Shown here one piece after another: positions 48,601 to 60,900 of a stretch of DNA of 64,000 nucleotides; the first letter of the stretch is position 1, and each line of letters begins with the position of its first letter. The stretch lies in assembly GCF_041296385.1 (NCBI RefSeq), contig NC_091015.1, positions 53,200,345-53,264,344 of the forward strand, in the 5' to 3' direction. The DNA is from Aphelocoma coerulescens (Eukaryota; Chordata; Aves; Passeriformes; Corvidae). The notes beneath the pieces are model-generated. The model saw only the letters and a list, made by a program, of their open reading frames with translations, had not been told where the DNA came from and searched no databases. The position numbers and the translations under genes are program-made.

Positions 48601-51600
48601 TCAGGTAAATCTTTTCCTGTATGTGGGCTATTTCCTTTCTGCTTCTTTCTTTAATCTCCAGGATATCCTCCTCTGTAAAGAAGATTGCCACCCCCACACT
48701 AGCACTTATGCCATCAGGGAAGGCAGGAACCACCTTCAGAGATCAGCAGGCATGGCCCAGGAGTGCGAGGAGGGACTGGTGGCATGCCCTGTCTTGCGTC
48801 CTCTGTGCCAGGTCCTTAGTGTAGCTGCACTGATGTCATTGCAGCTCAGCAGTTCTGGGCAAGTTAATGCCATCAGCCTCAGTCCAGTGTTGTTATATAA
48901 GAGGTAACAATGCATCATCCAGAAAGCTTTTGACCCACAGTGGGTCACTTGTGCCTGAGGAATGTATCATGCTGTTTTCACAAAGCAAGTATTTACAGGT
49001 TTTAGTAGGATAGGAAATGCTGGAGGAACAGTGATGTGCTCTAAGGAATTCTGGGCAAAATGTTCTGTGATCAGGAAGGACTAGATCAGGTGTTTACGGA
49101 AGCTCTTCCTATTTTGTAATCTCGGGAAACCAGTTAAGATACATTATCAGCTTTCTTTGCCATAGGAAATGAGAGCTCTGCACCTGTGTTTTCTAAGAAC
49201 ACCTCTGGAAGGACCACAGAGGGGAGAAGTATCTTTCTCCCCATTTTGTAGAGGAGAAGGCAAGTAGAAGTTTCAGCACGTTTGCCCTATGCCATAGCCC
49301 AGGTCAAAAGATCCCCTTCACCTCTGGGAAGAGAAGGGGCTAAATGCATGTCTCATCTGTGGGAACTGATGCAAGGAAGGGGAAACTGTGAGACCTTGCT
49401 CCAGGTATTGAGAAAAGACGTGACAGGGAGCAGGCAGAGGAGTGGGCTGTGCAGCTTCATGCCTCCTGCTGAGTTGTGGCTTCTTTTCAGGATTCTCACA
49501 TTCTGCCTAGGAGATCCAAACAGAAATAAAGATGTATATCTTGGGCTGCTTTGGCACAGCAGTTATCAACCACTGGGAGCACACAGCCCTCTCTTGCACT
49601 GTGCTGCTGAGCTGTTGTGCACCCAGTCGTCATTTATTTGTGACTTCTGGGCAAACACACTGACTTAAGCAATGCTAATGGGGCTGGGGAAACTCTGAAC
49701 TGCCTCAGTCCTCTTCCAGTGAATGTCTACTTGTGCACCCTGCTGGGAATTAGCGCTTGACAAGGTCCCATGCTGTGCCTGGCTGCCATAGGATGCCCAG
49801 TGTCCCACTCCCTGCTGGTTATTGCAAAATAAAGGCTCAATTCCCAATTGCCTACTCTTCCAGGCTCTCTGTACGTGCCTGCAGCTGGCCTGGTCACTGT
49901 TTTCCTGGCATGCCTCTTGCAGTGCCTTTGCATCTCTGGAGCCTTGCATGGGAGCTTGTTCTGGCCTTTGGGAAGCACAGGCAGGAGCCTCTTGTTGGTC
50001 CTTGCTCTTTTCCCTCTTTGTGTGAGGAAAGCAGTTGGTTTGGTCACACTTTCTGGCTTCCATTGCCCACAAGGCACAATCTTCTGGCTTAAGCTCCTTT
50101 CTGTAACAGTTGCCAAACCGAACAGATACGGCTGATATTACTGTGTGTGCTTAAAAAAGGAAACATTGACTCACTGAGTTTGTTACTCTTGCTTTATTTC
50201 AGTAGTACCCAAACTCACCAAGTAGCCAGGAAGTGTGGCACTTTGTATGGTCACTCCCTAGAATCACAATAGGAATCTTGGGTATGTCACATTGTTGATT
50301 TAAGGTAAAAAATTGTGTTTGGCAGCACAGGTCAGGTGGTCTATGCTGTTCTGGCCTTCTGTTCCTGAAGCAATCAGCTGTGGTAGGGATTTTGCAGGCC
50401 AAGGCCCTTCCCCAGATAGGACATGGTCCACATGACACTTATGTCATAACATAACAACTGCCATCAAGATATGGAAATGGAAACTAGCAGGTAACGAAGC
50501 AGAGACAGCAGAGAAACACACGAGTAAGCATAGTTTCAGCCTTCTCTTTATGCTTAATGTATTTCTGTCTCTATGGCTTTGTTAATGTTTGCTTTGTTTC
50601 AAACAGAAAAGAATATGGGGTCACATCAGGATCACTTCCTAACAATACCTTAATACATAGGGTAGGAAGGATGATCCATTTGATTAATTCAGACGCCTAC
50701 TTCAGCCATGCCAATTTAGCTCTTTTGGGAGTGAAAGAAAGGAAAGAGAAAGGAGATACAATAATGTGACCTAATCACATTAGATTCAAAAGTTTGTAAG
50801 ATTTTAATTGCAACTTAATTTCATTGTAGTTCAGCTTGAATTATAACAAAAGCATAACAGCAATTTTTCTAAAGATTTGGTACTTTGGGTGTTGTGTTTC
50901 CTTGAAACTTTGGCCGTACCTCTGCAGACAGAATTCTGAACAAACTTTGAACAGGATGCTTAGTAAGTTCCCTACGTAGTTTCTATGTGGCTTTTTTCTT
51001 TGAATGGTTGTTCCCAGATTAGCGTTGGAAAGATTGCATCCCCAGGCATGGTTGTTTTAGTAAAGTGTTTGAGGCTTTCAATTAATTTTACTTTAAGAAA
51101 GATTTTCTGTGAGTGCCAAGTATAACTCACTCTAAGCAAAGAAGGTGGTGCAAGGTATGGTTATCCAGCCAAGGATACTGTAAGAGAGCTTAAAATAAAG
51201 TGGTGTCATCTTACATGTGTAGGGAACAGTGAGTTCTGAGAAGGGGCTGAGAGGTGCTGAAATCACGCTCCAGTACTAAAGCTTTTAGTAGCTCTTGCAC
51301 ATTAAAAGTATGCTCCGGTGCCAGAGAGTCAAGCATGCATCATTTTGGACTCCTTGGCCCATGCCTAGTCTGTGTCTTTAAAGTCTTTCTGAAATGGTTT
51401 TATCTTTTTACTCTGCAACCTGTAGGGAAGATCTGGCAAGGCTTTGGGGAGGGAAAATCATGTGTCATTGGAACCTCCCTCAGGATCACAAGATAGATTG
51501 GATGAGATGCCAGCCAGAGCTGGACTGTACCACCAACTCTGTTGTAACTCCAGCCAGAGAAAATTGCTCTCTGAGGTTTGCTTGGTAGTTTTGTAAGATA

Positions 51601-51902
51601 TAACTGAAGAAATAACTGAAATGGAAAGTGAAAACTAGAAGAAAATATTAAGGAGATTCCTGGAAAAGGGTTGGCCTTGGAATTCATTACTCAACAGGAT
51701 CTAAAATGCCAAAGCACCTCTCTGCTACTCATTTGAGCTGATAAAGACTTTCATTTTATTTTTGACTTTTACAGTTGCAGATGTCACAGAGAAGAATAAT
51801 CAGCATCAACCCAATGGTCATCAAGACTATGAACGCTGCTGTTTTTATCTAGATGGATGAAAAGGTTAACAGCCCAGAAGGGGAGTTCCTTTTGTTTCCA
51901 AG
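42668..51902 (+). other. FYCO1: FYCO1 intron 1 (about 9.2 kb)
   Basis: It runs from GTACCG after exon 1 to a pyrimidine-rich acceptor (TTCCTTTTGTTTCCAAG) at 51902. No seven-transmembrane frame occurs on either strand. That is notable because mammals carry CXCR6 antisense within the FYCO1 locus. A second acceptor at 51773-51774 could add 128 nt of 5' UTR with a 23-codon upstream ORF (51781-51852). Apart from the end of the CpG island, the interior is AT-rich with no repeat I can name. Confidence 0.65.
51781..51852 (+). other. FYCO1: Possible upstream ORF in an alternative FYCO1 5' UTR
   Basis: If the acceptor at 51773-51774 (TTTTTGACTTTTACAG) is used, the exon carries an ATG at 51781 that runs 23 codons to TAG at 51850-51852. 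A second ATG at 51853 is out of frame with the FYCO1 start and reads past it. Such uORFs would lower translation of that isoform. Real use of this acceptor is unproven. Confidence 0.3.
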
Positions 51903-51957
51903 ATGGCAGCAACTAGTGGTGAAAGCCAGCTGCAGCGGATTATCAGAGACTTGCAAG
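51903..51957 (+). CDS. FYCO1: FYCO1 exon 2 (residues 1-18)
   Basis: It starts at the ATG immediately after an AG acceptor and encodes [18 protein letters not shown]. It ends CAAG|GTACAT with one nucleotide of the next codon. The ATG agrees with the known start of mammalian FYCO1 (MAS...[12 protein letters not shown]). Confidence 0.93.
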
Positions 51958-54900
51958 GTACATGCTGACAGATACATTCTGGAGGCTGGACTGCATCCTC
52001 TGGGTTTTAGATAACAGAGAGTAGGAGTTGTGTTTTCAATTGTGTAACTCCTTCCAGCAGCAATTGTAGCAACATAATTCAAGGTGTGCAACGTGATGAA
52101 TTTTTTTTGTGAGACAAGTGCTGTACCATCTGCAGGACTCTGAATTCTTAAATCCTGCAAATTTAAACATACAAGAGAAGAAATAGGTTTTACAATTTAA
52201 AGAAAGGTGTGTGTGGGGGGGGGGTGCATTGTGAGCTAGTACTTCATCGGCATGCAGAGAGTTACAGGACTTTATGTGAAGTAAGGAGAAAAGGCCTAAA
52301 ACTCAGGCTTCCTTGATGGGAAGCTGGTGTGGAGTTGTTGCTAATGTGGGAAGGGGAAAAATCAGGAGGCCAAACCTAGCTGGGAAAGGAGACCCAGAGG
52401 AAGAGTGCTAGAGAATAACACCTGCTGTTCTTGCTGCAGTGGAGCCTAACTTGTCTTCCACTAGAACTAGCCAATCTCATTTTCAACAGTTCTGCTGCAG
52501 GCAGAATTGGCATCAGATTCATAACAGTTTTGCTGCTCTCTTTCTGTCCTACTCAGCTGCTTATACCAAGATTCAGATATTTTTCCTTTTAATTTTTATT
52601 AACTGTAAGGTATATGCACCAAAGCTGAGAATCTAGATCTTCTTGTAACATAAAAAAGGAGATCTATGTGCCTGCTGACAAGAAGTTTTAATTTGCAACA
52701 GGTTATCAAGCGGGACTGGGAGCTAAAGCTCACTCAGTCACCTGAAATAAGTATAAAACCAAAGTTGAAAGCAAACTCAAAATCAGTAATTTCTGATGTT
52801 GAGAAGTACATCCTTTTGGAGCTAGAGTGCCCAGGGGGACAGTAGAGTGTATTTTGACTTGAGATTTCCTCACCCACTATGGGTGTATATTTTAGGGAAG
52901 AGTTGCTGTATGCTTATTTTTTGTGTAAATTTTTTTTTTTCATTTGTGTTTGTAACCAGCACAAGCTGAACCTTCCTGAATAAAGCATGGAGAAGATAAA
53001 TGTGCTGACTGAACGACTGTTCTCGTGTTACTGATCCCCTTTAGCAGATTACATGCTTTGTCCTTTCTAATCAGAATTCTGTTTGTCCTGTGGCAATACC
53101 TTAATGTGCACATGAGATAGCAAAAAGTCATTTCTTTTCCCTCTGCTGAGGTAGCAATTAGCAATTGTCTGTTAGCAGGTTTTGTTAAGTGTCAGAAGTA
53201 CTAAGTGTCTTTTTAAGAAGAAATAATCCGTACAACAAATTGACACAGCTTGAACTCCTGTTTTCTTATAGGTGGTCTTAAATTGGAAGCATAGCAGTCA
53301 TTTTTTCATACTGTTGTTAAGACATTTCAGCTAAAAGGAAATGAGTCCACATGCATAATGTCCATGTAGAAAGTATTCATTTAGTTGTTTATGGATGCAG
53401 TGCTAGATATCCTTTGCATTAGTTAACTATTTTGATGTCTTGTTTTAAAGATGCAGTGACTGAATTAAGTAAAGAATTTAAAGAAGGAGGTGAACCGATC
53501 ACAGATGACAGTGTCAACTTGCAAAAATTCTCCTACAAGCTTGAGTACCTTTTACAGGTAAAAAGTGATTTGTGTATTTGTAATCTACCAGCAAAGCTCG
53601 GCCTTGTTTTCTCTTACTTCCTCTTCAGTATGTGGGGTTTAACTCAAGTAATCAAAATATCCAGCTGATTCTCTCTTTGTATTTATTTTTTTGTTGTGTG
53701 TGATAAGTGGACTGAAATGTGTGCTGCCTATTATACTTATTTCAAGTGAAAATAAATAAATGTAATCACAAGGCAGTGCTGGTAGTTTGATTGAGAAATG
53801 TAAGGCATTTCTGTATTGATTTGAAAGATCTGAGCTTGATTTTAAAGATCTATCTTGCTAAGTTATCCTGAAAAAACTGTGGTAATGAGATCTTGACATT
53901 TTAATGCAAAATAAATACTAGTAAACTGTTCGTGGTGCAAAATGTAGTGGTGTGAGTAATTTATAGAATTTCAGCAATTTCACTTTGAAAATTTTTTTGT
54001 TGTTGTATGAAAGGCTTAATACAAAAGGCTGATTTTTAATCTGGAATGTTGTGTTTTGTCCACCCTTTAAATTTAAGTAAAAGAGGACACTGCTGGGCAA
54101 ACTGAAATTCAGTTTGCATAGTGTGGTGTCCACATATACTGTAATCATGTCAGTGATTGCAGCAAAGACATGCTAATGTAGCCTTAATCTAGGCAAAGGA
54201 GTTTTAATGGGATTGCAGAGGCTCCAGCAGAAACTGAAAATTCTTTTGGGATCTGAATGGTCCAAGGTGCAGTCCATATCCTTGCTGCATTGCTGCTCTA
54301 AAGGTGATTTATCTAGAGCAGGTTTTTCTGGTACATACATGTGCGCTACTGGCACACTTGATTGCAGGTCTCTCAGCAGCTGGCTGTTAGTGCTTTGCTC
54401 TTGAACAGCTGCAGAATCTGCTGCAAATCTTTGTTGCAGCAGTTTTGAATGGATGTCTGTATTTTAAAGAGCACCAGAACATTATTATCTCTTACTGTCA
54501 GTAAAGTAGCTTTTGTAACTGCTGGATTGCATCAGTACAGTGCAGTGTCTCTTTCCTTTGTGAATACACTGGCTAAAGCTAAGAGGACTCATGAAAGCAC
54601 ATGCTGCTGGGAGAGGAACAGAATTTCAAGTAGCTATATATAAGTATATTTCTATTTAAATTTTGCTCATTGTATTTTGTTTTCCTGGTTTAAGTTTGAC
54701 CAGAAAGAAAAAAGCACATTGCTGGGGAACAGAAAAGACTACTGGGATTATTTCTGTGACTGCCTGGCAAAAATCAAAGGAGCTAATGATGGAATCCGCT
54801 TTGTCAAGTCTATTACAGAAGTAAGTATATCAGTTAAGCATCAGAATATGTGGGTTTTGTTTTGCCATGTCTTTTCAGAGAGCAGAAGCAACAAACCAGA

Positions 54901-57900
54901 AAAAATACGCTGCTTTTAACACATAGCAAAAAAACCTTGGGGATTTTTTTTTTCTCACATAAGGTATAAAAATGCAAGATTTCCTTTTCTACTAGGGCAC
55001 CAAATTATGTAGGATTAGAAGGCCTGACTCCTGTTTCAAAGACACAAGTGAATGAACCTGTTTGTCTCTGGTTGTGCCCTGCTTTTTCATAAACTTAGTG
55101 CCATTTTCTCTTGAAAAGAAATGAGAAATTGAGTCAAGAGTAGAGCATACCATCTTCAGCACAGCTTACAGCAGGATTTGACTCTTAAGTGTAAGATGAA
55201 AAGTTCACCATATTTGACTTTTCTTAAGACTTTTTAACTGGTCCGTAAAGTTGACTGACTGAGAGCAGCAATTTCATCTTCTGTCTCAACTCTGTTCCTC
55301 CGTGTGAAATAGCATGATGGAATGACATGGGATGGTTGTCATTATTCCCTTGGGTAAGCTGTCAGGAACAGCACAAAAAGCCTTGTTCCTGTTAGATTTA
55401 GATAGTAATAAAAACCATGTTATAGCTTCAGCTCAATCTGTGGGTGATGTAAAAGCTGTGAGAAGCTTTCTGTGTTGATCCTGTCTGAGTCTTTAGAATC
55501 GTTTGAAGAAGATTTTCCTTGTGGGTGGAAGAGGCGGTGGTGTGGTGGTGCTGGCCAGTGTTGTCCTGGTGCTCACTTCTATTATCTGTGAGCAGTGCTA
55601 ACTTGGATTGGCAAGTTACTATTTACAGCAGATTTTTCTATTCTCTTGGGAGTTCTTCCACAGCAGCTCTAGATAATGTTGTTTTGATTCATCTGAAAGA
55701 GAGCCATGATACTGCAGCAGAGGCAGGTTCTGGGCTTCCTACCTTTCTTCCTTTTCTTTGCAACTTTCACAGTGTTGAATTTTGCTGTTCCAAGGTGAGC
55801 AATCTGAGGAAGGGCTTCAGTTTGCTTTACCAGTGGGCAGGAAAAGAGGGGAGAGGCACAGAAATTTGGGTTGGATTTCCCACTGCAGGACAACCAGAGA
55901 AGTAAGGACAGTAGCCGCTGCTGCAGGAAAAATCCTCTGACTATAGATAGTGGCCCCTAAATTCTCAGTAGCAGGAGCCACTCTGATTTCTCTGCAAAGG
56001 TGGCTGTGCTGTAGTCTTCAACAGTCTGTTGCCTGTGGTATCACCTGCATATTGCCACATGTAAAGACTGCTCTACTTTTTCCTTTTACAGTACCTCTGG
56101 CTGTTAAATTGTTAGCACAATATAAAAAATTATAGTTTGGAAGCAGGATATGTTCTACTTCAGTTTCTGTGCAGTCATAGAAATTAGCTTGTGGAAGGTT
56201 TCTTTAATCTTTATTAACTTGTGGTTTAGGAATATAAACTCTTAAAAGAGGAATCAGTGATTGGTTTCAGGTAACTGAGCTGGCAGACTCGGGCCCAGAA
56301 ATTAAATGACACATGACACAAATATATGTTTGTTATTCCCCTTCATTACAGGCAGAAATCAGCAGCAAATTTTTGAACCTGGCTGGATAGAACATAAAGG
56401 TTTCCAAATGTCCTCTATTTGCTCACTGAACAATACTAGTTGACCTTCAAAGGTGGAGGTGAACAAAAAAGAAAGAGTAATAGTTAATTTTAAGGACGGT
56501 CAAACATTAGACAGCATAATGCCTCTTCTGTTCTGCCTGCAGTGCTTCTAACATTAGGGTGCACGGTGTGCTAGACAGGTGGGGCAAGGAAGCAAATAAG
56601 AACGCCCTGGAAACTGTTATCTGTTAATTAAGCAGAGGGCCTTATTCTTGAGAGCAGTAGGTGAGCAGTGAGTTCTGGTCATTCCTCTTTCCCTTTCAAA
56701 AGGTGATTACACTAAATACACATCTTTCCAAATCTTTACAGCCATACACTGCACCTTAACTGCAGTGTTTGCTGTCAACATGGAAACACTGTCAATACCA
56801 GACACTGTGCCTCCCTGATTTCTAGCAGGGCTCCAGGACGTGGCATGCTTTTGCTTCCTAGTCAAATAGTCTTCAGCTACTTGTAATTGCATATATGTAA
56901 ATATTTTCCTCTACTTCTCATTATGTACATTTGTTCTGGTCTCTCCATATTGCTTAAAGAAGGCAATGCAATTTAAATTGAAAAAACAATGGGAATAAGG
57001 ATAGGATTAATTCTGTGGCTTCCAGAGTTTGGGATTTTTTTGACAGTTCTTAAGATATTCACTAAATATGCCTACTTAGGAAAAAACACTTGTAAGCTTC
57101 TGTGCACAGAGTAGGAATAGCATCTCCCTGAAGAAATATTCAGATGTCTGCAGGGTGAATGAGGGCGAAATCCAGTTGGTAAATTAAATTTGCTGTTTGT
57201 GGGATACTTCCTGTTTAGGGACCATGGTATTTTGCACTTTGTATGCTATAGAATTCAAACCAAAAATCAGTAAAAAGTGTTGCTTTCTTTGCTTCACATT
57301 TCATTCAGGTTACATTTATAAGGAACATTTTTGTACGTAGTGGGTTACTGAGCTAAATGAAGAACCTGTGTTACTTCAGAGTAGAAGCGCAGTAACAGCA
57401 AAAACAAGGAAGATGAGGGTATTTCACCACAGTGGAATACTGATCAGCCAGAGAGAAAGCTTGTGTGGCCTTTGAGCCTTGTTTCACACTAATTTTCCAA
57501 GTAAAGTTACAGTAACCTACTATCTTGTGCCTCAGCCTCTCTATTATTTGTCTTGGCATCTATTTTACATCATAAATGTATTTGTTTTGTTAGTTGGATG
57601 AGCAGTTTGGTGAGAAATTCTTTCATCATGCTCCTTTCCCATTCCTAAATTGATTACTGACTTTGATAGAAAGAAGAAATAAAACACAACTATTCAGTGT
57701 TTCACTATTTTGCAGGACAGAAAATGGTTCAGATGTAAAAATAAAACATCAATTCCCCAAGTCAATAGCTATAACAAAATTCAGTACTGAGCTTTGTGAT
57801 CCCCCTTATGTTGATTTAACAGCTGTCTTCATAAAAAAATCCATTAAATTTTGGTCATGCAGCTGTTCTTGGTCTGAAGAAAGAATTAGATTTTAATCAA

Positions 57901-60900
57901 CTTAACGGCTAAGTATTAAGAAAGGCTTTTTGCGTTGTCTGGGGTTACAGTGTCCATGGGGATGTATATTTTTATATGTGTACATCTTTGTTCTATGACT
58001 AAATCTGTCCAGCTGTGGCCATATGCATCTTAAGTAACTTAAGCAGTCACTTCTGCCTTTGCTGGGCACATTGAGATTTGCCTTATATTGTCAAGTGTCC
58101 TTAGCATAGTCTGGACTCAATATATTAGATGATTCATTGGTCCTGTGATGCCTTTTATATAATTATAAAGTGGACAACAGTCAGCGTAGAAACAAATCCA
58201 TCCAATGACAGACTTAGGAAAAGGTTCTTACTGGTTTCCATTAAAACTTTTTCCTTTACAGTGGCTTACTATATTTTTGTGTTGCTGTGTGGGCTTTTCT
58301 GGCAATGTCTCTACGTTATTACAAATGATATTTAGACTTTTCTTTTCTTGTGGTTTCTCCCCTCCAGCTACGAACCTCTCTTGGAAAAGGAAGAGCATTT
58401 CTTCGTTACTCCCTGGTTCACCAAAGGCTAGCAGACACCTTGCAGCAATGTTTTATGAACACCAAAGTGACCAGGTGAATAGCAAACTGCTTTTTTAACT
58501 AATAGGTGTTTTCTCAGTGTGATCAAGCAACATCACCTAGTAGCTATTGAAAGAAATTGAAATGCTTCCAAATGTTTGGCTTAGAGAGCTGGTAATAGGA
58601 TATGAAGGATCATAGACCTTTTGTCCTGGGTCACTGGTTCATACCTATCTTGGGCTGGTAAAGATTGAAAGTTATTACAGCTAAATATGTGTGGAGTGGG
58701 TTGCACTGGTGCTTCTGTACATCGGTTTCAAAGGTGTTGTGTTTATAAGTATTGAAGGTCCTGGGTTTGATGGGCTGTTCATCATGAGAGAGGATTAATT
58801 TGGATGTGTTGCACAAAGCCCCAGAAAGCATTTGCATATATCTCTGGATGGTCACACAGAGGAACAACTTGCCCTTGGCCAAGAAACTCACAAGTATAGT
58901 TTGTATTTGGTTGGAGGGACGCTGCTAGGGCTTTAAGAAAAAGCCAGCTATTTTCACAATGTATTTAACTCTGGTTGCTGCTTTCTGTTCCTTATTTTTG
59001 ATGTTTTAAATGTGTGATTTAGGTATTTACTGTGTGATTACCCAGTGCATAGCACATATTTTGTATTGTCAGGGATTTGCCCAAGCACTACAGGAAAAAA
59101 TATTTTGTGCAGGTACTCCTATAAAGATATTTATGTGGAATTAAATAAAGGTGTTTAATTTCATTTACATTGAAAGGATAGGATATTGTTTGGTGGGTCT
59201 GTTTTAATTTGTGTTTAGAATACTGTATCGTCATTTTTCTGAGGCGGAGTGAATAATGATGTAGGGTTTTTTGTACGAGAAACTGCTACTTCTCTTTTGC
59301 TTATGAATGAGTATTACTTCTTTCTCGTTTGTTTGTTTTTAAGTGACTGGTACTATGCAAGAAGTCCATTTCTGAATTCCAAAATGAGTTCTGACATTGT
59401 GGGTCAACTGTATGAGCTCACTGATGTTCAGTTTGACTTGGCATCAAGAGGCTATGATTTAGATGCTGCTTGGCCGGCATTTGCCAGGTAAGATGGAGCC
59501 ATGTTGTGATTTTGTGTTAACAAGGACATAAAACACCTGCTTGCTGAAGAATCTGTAAAAGCTTCTGCTTTTGAAGGTAGGAATACTTGTGTTTGAGCAG
59601 GTATAAACTTTTTCCATGTAATTAGTCCATGACCAAATTGGCCTGTTTCTCCTTCAGTTTACTGAGTACCAGTGATCAGAGATGGTGCTCTGTAATACAG
59701 GACTTACAGTAATTGCAGTTTAGGCCCAAATCCCAAGCTATTCTCATCTATAGAGGCACAAGAAGAAATCTTCTTAGCTTCCTCTGTTTCAAGAGCTGAG
59801 ACTGCACAGCCAAGCAGTGTGCTTCACTTGCAGCAATGGTGATCCCACCTAAAAGTGGGGTATAACAAAATCTACCAGATCTGGTCCAGATCCATTTGTA
59901 TCGATGGGAGTTTTCTAGGGCCCTTTTCTGCCACCATCTGGTTGAGCAGCCACCACACAGCAATACAATTCCTTAGAGCAAGGCTGCATTGGTTCTTGAG
60001 GATGTGGGAAGTGACAGCTACCAGCCCCATCACCTTTTATAGGTGCCTTGGATAGCCCTATCTTATTTTTCATCAATTTCATCAGTTTCAGTGTGGGCAA
60101 GACAGCAGGTGCAGTTATGTCCTTTTTAATGTGGTAATTACCACTAGATAAATCTTACATATACAAGTAGAAAGACACAGATATGTGTGCTTAGACTTAC
60201 CTTATATATTGTTTCTCTGTGTGATCCACAGGAGGACTCTGTCCTCGCTTGGATCTTCAGCATATTTATGGAAGCCCCCCAGTCGCAGTTCCAGCATGAG
60301 CAGTTTAGTGAGCAATTATTTGCAGGTAAGCAAATTGCAAATAAGTGTTTATATGTCATGGTAGGTTTCTGGTTGGCATAGTTCCAGAGAACTTTGTAGT
60401 TTTATGATGGTTATGAGTCTTGAAATGCTAAACTGCTAAAAGCATACTTAATTAAAAGTAAAGGGAATTGTCTCTCAGCTGCTTCAACTTAACATGCCAA
60501 TCTTGTAAAAGAAAAAAAATACGTTCAGAAGATAGGTATATACTACCAGCAGATAGGTATGTTTTCATTTATCTTTTGGGAAAACAAGCCCCATTTACTA
60601 GAAGTTGATATCTTGTAGTGCTATGAAGGCAGCACACAATGTCACTGTACATTAAGACCCTGAATTGCTCTCATTTCAACACACCATTTAAGTGCAGGTT
60701 TAATACTACTTAAAATTTCTTCTTTTCCCCTTCTGTTCATTTAGGCACAAGAGTTTCCTTCCAGCCCTGACGTAAATAACTCACTAAATGTTGAACACCT
60801 TGAGGGCTATGAAGAGATGCGTTTAGAACTTGACCAGGCTGAGCTGAGGCAGAGGGAACTTCAAGATCGCATTCACCAGCTGGAAATTGAAAACCAGGAG

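Larger units (their letters stand above)
51958..60744 (+). other. FYCO1: FYCO1 introns 2-7
   Basis: The introns are 51958-53450, 53558-54694, 54821-58367, 58475-59343, 59488-60231 and 60326-60744. All begin GT and end AG. They are AT-rich and contain no recognised gene, RNA or CR1 copy. The longest (about 3.5 kb) separates exons 4 and 5 within the RUN domain. Confidence 0.85.
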
